Positions 60,401 to 64,000 of a stretch of DNA of 64,000 bases are shown here, piece after piece. Each line of letters begins with the position of its first letter. Within the stretch, counting starts at the first letter, position 1. The translations under genes and the position numbers were made by a program. Below the pieces are notes generated by a model. It searched no databases and was not told the origin of the DNA. It was given only the letters and a program-made list of their open reading frames with translations. The stretch covers positions 32,131,686-32,195,685 of the forward strand of contig JALGQZ010000006.1 of NCBI GenBank assembly GCA_023105745.1. The letters run 5' to 3'. Source of the stretch: Austropuccinia psidii. Taxonomy: Eukaryota > Basidiomycota > Pucciniomycetes > Pucciniales > Sphaerophragmiaceae.

Positions 60401-60492
60401 ATAAATTTAAGAAACACAGAATGTTGTATTTGTCCAATCTTCCTCCCCCCTCTCAGAAAAAACCCACTATTTTGGAGGTTGATTCTGATTGA
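57436..60492 (+). pseudogene. MULE transposase fused to an OTU-type cysteine protease
   Basis: Begins within PTEGEFQTLELLWQHVHNVA; no good ATG, so a first exon may be missing. FAR1-like zinc region (ICCDRSG..DCPFRLYARKY), then the MULE core: HVILMDCTYKTNKYKMPLFH (first Asp), VIVIDRDLALKNSI (second Asp), LCIWHINKD, STSRVEGAHAMVE, and a SWIM-like CTN..GIPCKH. Introns 58429-58515, 59068-59138 and 59790-59868 keep the frame. A linker follows with GRPQGAKNKNK and RQGRPPSK AT-hook-like motifs, an acidic Ser stretch and a knuckle CX2CX4HX4C (CEHCQSNYHTSDEC). The C-terminal exon is an OTU domain: NVQGDGNCGYRTVSHF with Asp and Cys, and FLNSCAHFVPLDI with His. OTU proteases remove ubiquitin. Nonsense codons at 57838, 57994 and 58957 break the transposase, but the linker and OTU exons are intact. 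Confidence 0.85.
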
Positions 60493-61150
60493 ATGATTTT
60501 TGTATATACAATTTATGCCAATTATCCCCCTCCTCAGTCATTTTTATTGCTTAAATCCCACCTCAGTCTCCTTTTTTATCAAACATGTGGAACTTTTGTA
60601 CTTGAAAATAGTCATATTACACACAAGAAAAAAAACAGTTAAAAAAAAACACCCATTGCGCCTTCACTTGTGCTCCCACCCAAAAAAATTTCCCAATTCA
60701 GGAGCTTCTGGTTCTTTATTGTCCAGATTGAACCCTTTAATTTAAAAAAAATGAAGGAAATTCATAAGTGGGAAGTTATTCAATTCACTTTTTAAAAATA
60801 GGCATATTACAATGACGGGAAAAAACATTTGAAAAAAAACTCTTTTTGCGCCTTCACTTGTCCCACCCAAAAAAATTCCCAAAATTATGGGATTCTGGTT
60901 CTTTATTCTTCACATTGAACCCTTTATTTTAAAAAAAAATGAAGGAAATTCATAAGTGGGAAGATTTTAAATGAATTTTTGAAAAAAATATGCCATTTTG
61001 GCATATTGGCCAAATTTGTGAAATTTGGCAAAAAAAAAATTTGAAAAAATTTGTGCTTATTGACATGCCAAGTCGGGAAAAATATGGCAAAAAAAAATTA
61101 AAAAAACCTCAAAACTGAGCCTGAGGAATTTTTTTTGAAAATTAAGGTCA
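60493..61150 (+). repeat. MULE 3' region with a tandem duplication
   Basis: Two diverged copies of about 170-190 bp (about 60604-60775 and 60796-60963) share CATATTAC, GCGCCTTCACTTGT, TTCTGGTTCTTTATT and AATTCATAAGTGGGAAG. The rest is A/T-rich without coding. Confidence 0.8.
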
Positions 61151-61194
61151 CTTACGTGTTTTTACTAAAAGCTTACGTGTGTTTACCAACACCC

Positions 61195-61310
61195 TATTTT
61201 TAATGTATAATTATTCTAAGTAATTTTAATATAATTATATTAAAGGTATAATTATTCTAAGTCTTTTTTGTGACCTTATTGGGTATGTGGTCATACCTCA
61301 AAGGCTCACA
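61195..61310 (-). repeat. Gypsy-A 5' LTR, second part
   Basis: Resumes after the MULE with TATTTTTAATGTATAATTA and ends GGCTCACA, followed by CAGCC. Confidence 0.95.
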
Positions 61311-61315
61311 CAGCC

Positions 61316-62709
61316 AAAATACCATAAACCAATGGTATAGCCAAGATACCACCAAAACAGGGAGCTTAGCCAAATTAGATCAAAAGGTATCAAAAAAAAG
61401 GGGAAACTAACCCCTTTCCAAATACACAAGTCCCATCATCATAGGACAAATAATAACAAAGTTATTCCTGCTCAAAGTTGTTGCTGAGCATAAACCTTAA
61501 TTTTCACCTCTCATCTGAAATACAGAGTAAGAGGCTTGACCACATCAAATGGGTATGAAAAATGAATCTCTAAGTCAGGGCTATCCAATGGTACCAGCAA
61601 AAATGAGCTAGCACCAGTATTACAGAGGTTATGGTCAAATTCAGGCCAAATAAGGGTGAACAAAACATTCCCCTCCCATCTAACTTCTACAGTTTGAGTG
61701 AGATACCTGAAGTGGGGTCTCTTTGGAAAGCACACAATCAGGGCTATCTGATGGTGTCATCACTTTCCTCATATCTGAACTAGAACAAAAGGTATAGGGC
61801 AAACAAGCCCAATACAGCTTTTGCCTAAAACACACATACATACAAAATATCTTGTACATGGGATAACTTTGCCATATTTAATGATAACCATATCAAATAA
61901 GATACCATTGTGTAGAAACCATACAGGGCTACACTCCAAACCAATTTTGCTGTTGATATTGCAAGAACTGACAAAGCTATGGCTGTTTTCAGGTCGAAAT
62001 CCCACATCCTGGCCAATACAGCCTTACCATGGGATAATATCCCATAACCATGATTATGAGGTGTCAAAAAAACAAAGAAGCATGTTTATACTTCAATAAC
62101 TCATATGTCAGTCAATACTGGGGTCTAATAAAGTTTCTGTACAGCGTTCTACGGGTCATACACATCAGAAGAAGGCTATGTGGTCCCCAGATGAATATTT
62201 CCACCCTGTATTGGTGAAAACTGGCCAGATGTGGTTTCAAAACCACATCTGAGCCCAATACAGGCTATACAGGCCTTTGCAAACCACAAGCCTGTCTCTG
62301 AGAGTGAAAAATTCTTCACTCCCTCTATGTGGAAAGGTCTAGCAGCCTTTCCACCCCATTTCAGCATAAAAGGAGGGCTTTTCACAGCCAGAAAAGCTTT
62401 CCACATCCTGCTCTTAAATTCCTAAATAGTACAACTTTCCAAAACAGCTATACTCTTGGAAAATAACCAGTTATAATTATAATCTTAATTATTTCAGTCT
62501 TTATTATTGTCATCCAGCAGGTAAAGCTGCACCCAGGGCTTTCAACAGCACTCATCACCACTATTTTATAATAGGAAAGCCCTTTTAATTTTATTATAAA
62601 TCCTTATTCTCTATAAATATCTTCATTTTAAATCTTGTGTCACATGTCACAGTTAAAGTTAAAGTTTTAAATAGCCTAATTACTACTTCTACATAGACTC
62701 AACCTGACA
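61316..62709 (+). repeat. Gypsy-B 5' LTR, remainder, with promoter
   Basis: Continues the LTR begun at 46271. CATAAAAGG at 62365 is a TATA-like box preceded by a GC-richer region with an inverted repeat (CAGATGTGG at 62230 with CCACATCTG at 62243). Ends CTGACA at 62709. Confidence 0.6.
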
Positions 62710-63615
62710 TTTTGGGGTCCTGGCCATGTTTTAACCTTGTTTGACCTTGAAAGTGATTTTGTTCACTTATTTTCTCTATTTCTGACATTTTTTTGTTTTT
62801 AGGCATAATTTTCTCCTAATATATATATATATTATATATTTCTCTATACTCATATTAAAAAGAGCACCTGTCACGTGGCTAATAACCACAGGACCTTTAT
62901 TTTTGGCGTGTTTTACATATAAAAACACTTTAAGCCACCAATACAGTCTTTTTTTCAATTAAATAAAGACACCTCTTGCTGTAATACCAACAGTTGAGGC
63001 ATGGTTGGGAATATTGTTAATTCAATTACCCTCTTACATATCACTTTTATCAGTTTATACTTGCTAATTACAAGTTATTCTGTGAGATATTGGTATACAA
63101 ACAGTATACCACACATCAGTAAGCTGTATTTCTGACGTGAAATTGTTAATTCAATTACACTGTCATTATACAAGGGCATATTGTAGTGATATACAAGCCC
63201 AGAGGCCATTCTTAGATGTGCAAACAGTATTTTAAGAAGTCTTCACTGACATTAAGCCCTCTTTTCCTGTTTAATTCAGTGGAAGATAACGTCATACCAC
63301 TTGAAACCCAGGTACAGGCCAACATACCAGTGACACCCTCAGAACCAGAGGGAAGAGGAACAGTGAAGGCCTGATAACAGAAAAGATGTGGACACCTATT
63401 GCCACTCAGAAGAGTCGAAAACATGAAATTCTGCTTCAATACAAGGTAAACCAACCTCAACAGCTTGTATAGGGAAAATTACTATAATTAACCCAGTTGT
63501 AACCTCTAAAGGTAAATTTCCCAAATAAGCAGACAACAAATTTGTACAAGGCACAGTCAAAGGTAAATACCCTAAGAACATAAAGTTTTTGACTGCTTGC
63601 AAACACTGACATGTC
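62710..63615 (+). other. Gypsy-B leader
   Basis: Starts TTTTGGGGTCCTGGCC (primer-site candidate). A coding-looking piece VEDNVIPLETQVQANIPVTP (from about 63277) ends in a stop and may be an early gag exon. No other gene. Confidence 0.4.
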
Positions 63616-64000
63616 ACCTGTATACCTCAGAGACCTTGGCTTCGAAAGGAACCAACCAGAGGACAGAGAAGGCTTGTCCAGAACCAGAAGACCTGGAAGT
63701 ATACACCTTGGACACAGTGGTGGATGGCAAAACAATTAGGGAGATAATATCAACCTTTCCATTCACACTCCATTTCAACAGGAACCTCAAACCAGAGGAC
63801 TGGAAAGACATGGATCAAGTTATTCAGCTCCACCAACTCCTAAAAGATTTATTTCAATGGAGCATGGACAACAAGAGGTTCAACCTGGCAACTCACTGGG
63901 CAGAACTTGGAGCAAGTTGCCAGAAGATCTGTCTCAAAGAGATAGACTTCAAAGACCTTATGGTAATCACCAAAGGTTGGAATCCTACCAGGCAGCACAG
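63616..64000 (+). CDS. Gypsy-B gag, N-terminal part (truncated by window edge)
   Basis: An open frame reads LEVYTLDTVVDGKTIREIIS, FTLHFNRNLKPEDWKDMDQV, LHQLLKDLFQWSMDNKRFNL, THWAELGASCQKICLKEIDF, DLMVITKGWNPTR and runs to the edge. It is a gag-type helical domain of a Ty3/gypsy family that I recall as common in Austropuccinia, different from Gypsy-A gag. The start codon is not clear; an acceptor upstream is possible. No lesion in the visible part. Confidence 0.65.

Larger units (their letters stand above)
56870..61194 (+). mobile_element. MULE transposon with transposase-OTU gene, 4.3 kb
   Basis: Terminal inverted repeats starting GGGTATTGGTAAAAACACG and GGGTGTTGGTAAACACACG, flanked by an 8-bp duplication TATTTTTA (56862-56869, 61195-61202). 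The uninterrupted LTR at 48220 confirms the empty site. One spliced plus-strand gene fills it. The 5' part (57040-57435) is a C/T-rich non-coding leader. Confidence 0.95.
46313..61310 (-). mobile_element. Gypsy-A: Ty3/gypsy chromovirus-like element, minus strand
   Basis: Complete insertion with 5-bp duplication CAGCC (46308-46312 and 61311-61315). The 3' LTR is at 46313-48340, the 5' LTR from 54951 (interrupted by a MULE). Between them, on the minus strand, are gag, protease, RT, RNase H, integrase and a chromodomain. The LTRs differ at only one or two percent of the positions I compared, so the insertion is recent, yet the pol frame already has three stops and gag-pol is frameshifted. Confidence 0.95.
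46271..64000 (+). mobile_element. Gypsy-B: Ty3/gypsy element, plus strand, running off the window
   Basis: Its 5' LTR starts TGTCAGCCTG at 46271 and, after removal of Gypsy-A, continues at 61316 to end CAACCTGACA at 62709; TGTCAG/CTGACA form the terminal inverted repeat. It is followed by TTTTGGGGTCCTGGCC, close to the TTTGGGGGCCTGGCC beside the Gypsy-A LTR, so the primer site is probably shared. gag starts around 63.2-63.6 kb and continues past 64000. Confidence 0.65.

Overview
The window is fungal and nuclear: AT-rich, with short GT..AG introns of about 55-90 bp inside the coding remnants, no operons, and almost nothing but transposable elements. From remembered resemblance, the Ty3/gypsy gag and pol reading frames and the proline-rich Zn-cluster protein match protein families abundant in Austropuccinia psidii (myrtle rust, Pucciniales). 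I could not run a search, so the species is a strong inference. I see no convincing single-copy host gene, tRNA, rRNA, CRISPR or bacterial feature.

Layout. (1) 1-9122: leader and LTR of an old Ty3/gypsy element (minus orientation), split by a 7.2-kb PIF/Harbinger transposon (498-7693). That transposon carries a Myb/SANT-like gene, a Mad2/HORMA-like fragment, a Tet-like 2OG-Fe(II) dioxygenase gene and a minus-strand DDE transposase. (2) 9123-12055: AT-rich DNA and a dead Tc1/mariner copy. (3) 12056-39103: a Ty1/copia element with 202/205-bp LTRs, split inside its reverse transcriptase by about 22.4 kb. That insert is an LTR-like sequence which itself carries a 20.6-kb CACTA transposon (15709-36307; termini CACC..GGTG; 3-bp duplication AAC). 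(4) 39104-46270: low-coding DNA with a decayed spliced gene near 40.4-41.7 kb. (5) 46271-64000: a three-level nest. Gypsy-B (5' LTR 46271..62709, gag running off the right edge) is interrupted by Gypsy-A (46313-61310, duplication CAGCC), whose 5' LTR is interrupted by a MULE (56870-61194, duplication TATTTTTA).

The CACTA element encodes six proteins besides its repeats: an unknown protein (17.2-19.3 kb), a Tet/JBP-like dioxygenase (20.0-21.4, + strand), a Zn2Cys6-type protein (22.2-23.5, - strand), a SNF2-family ATPase (26.7-29.0, + strand), a rust-type unknown (29.5-31.5, - strand) and the Tnp2-family transposase (32.5-35.6, + strand). All show nonsense codons or frameshifts. Near-palindromes related to GTACGG..CCGTAC lie 360-510 bp upstream of four of the six genes. 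The most interesting theme is that two unrelated DNA-transposon superfamilies in one window each carry a Tet-like DNA-oxidising enzyme; the CACTA also carries a SNF2 ATPase, and the MULE carries an OTU protease. I read these as mobile elements that carry chromatin- or protein-modifying accessories.
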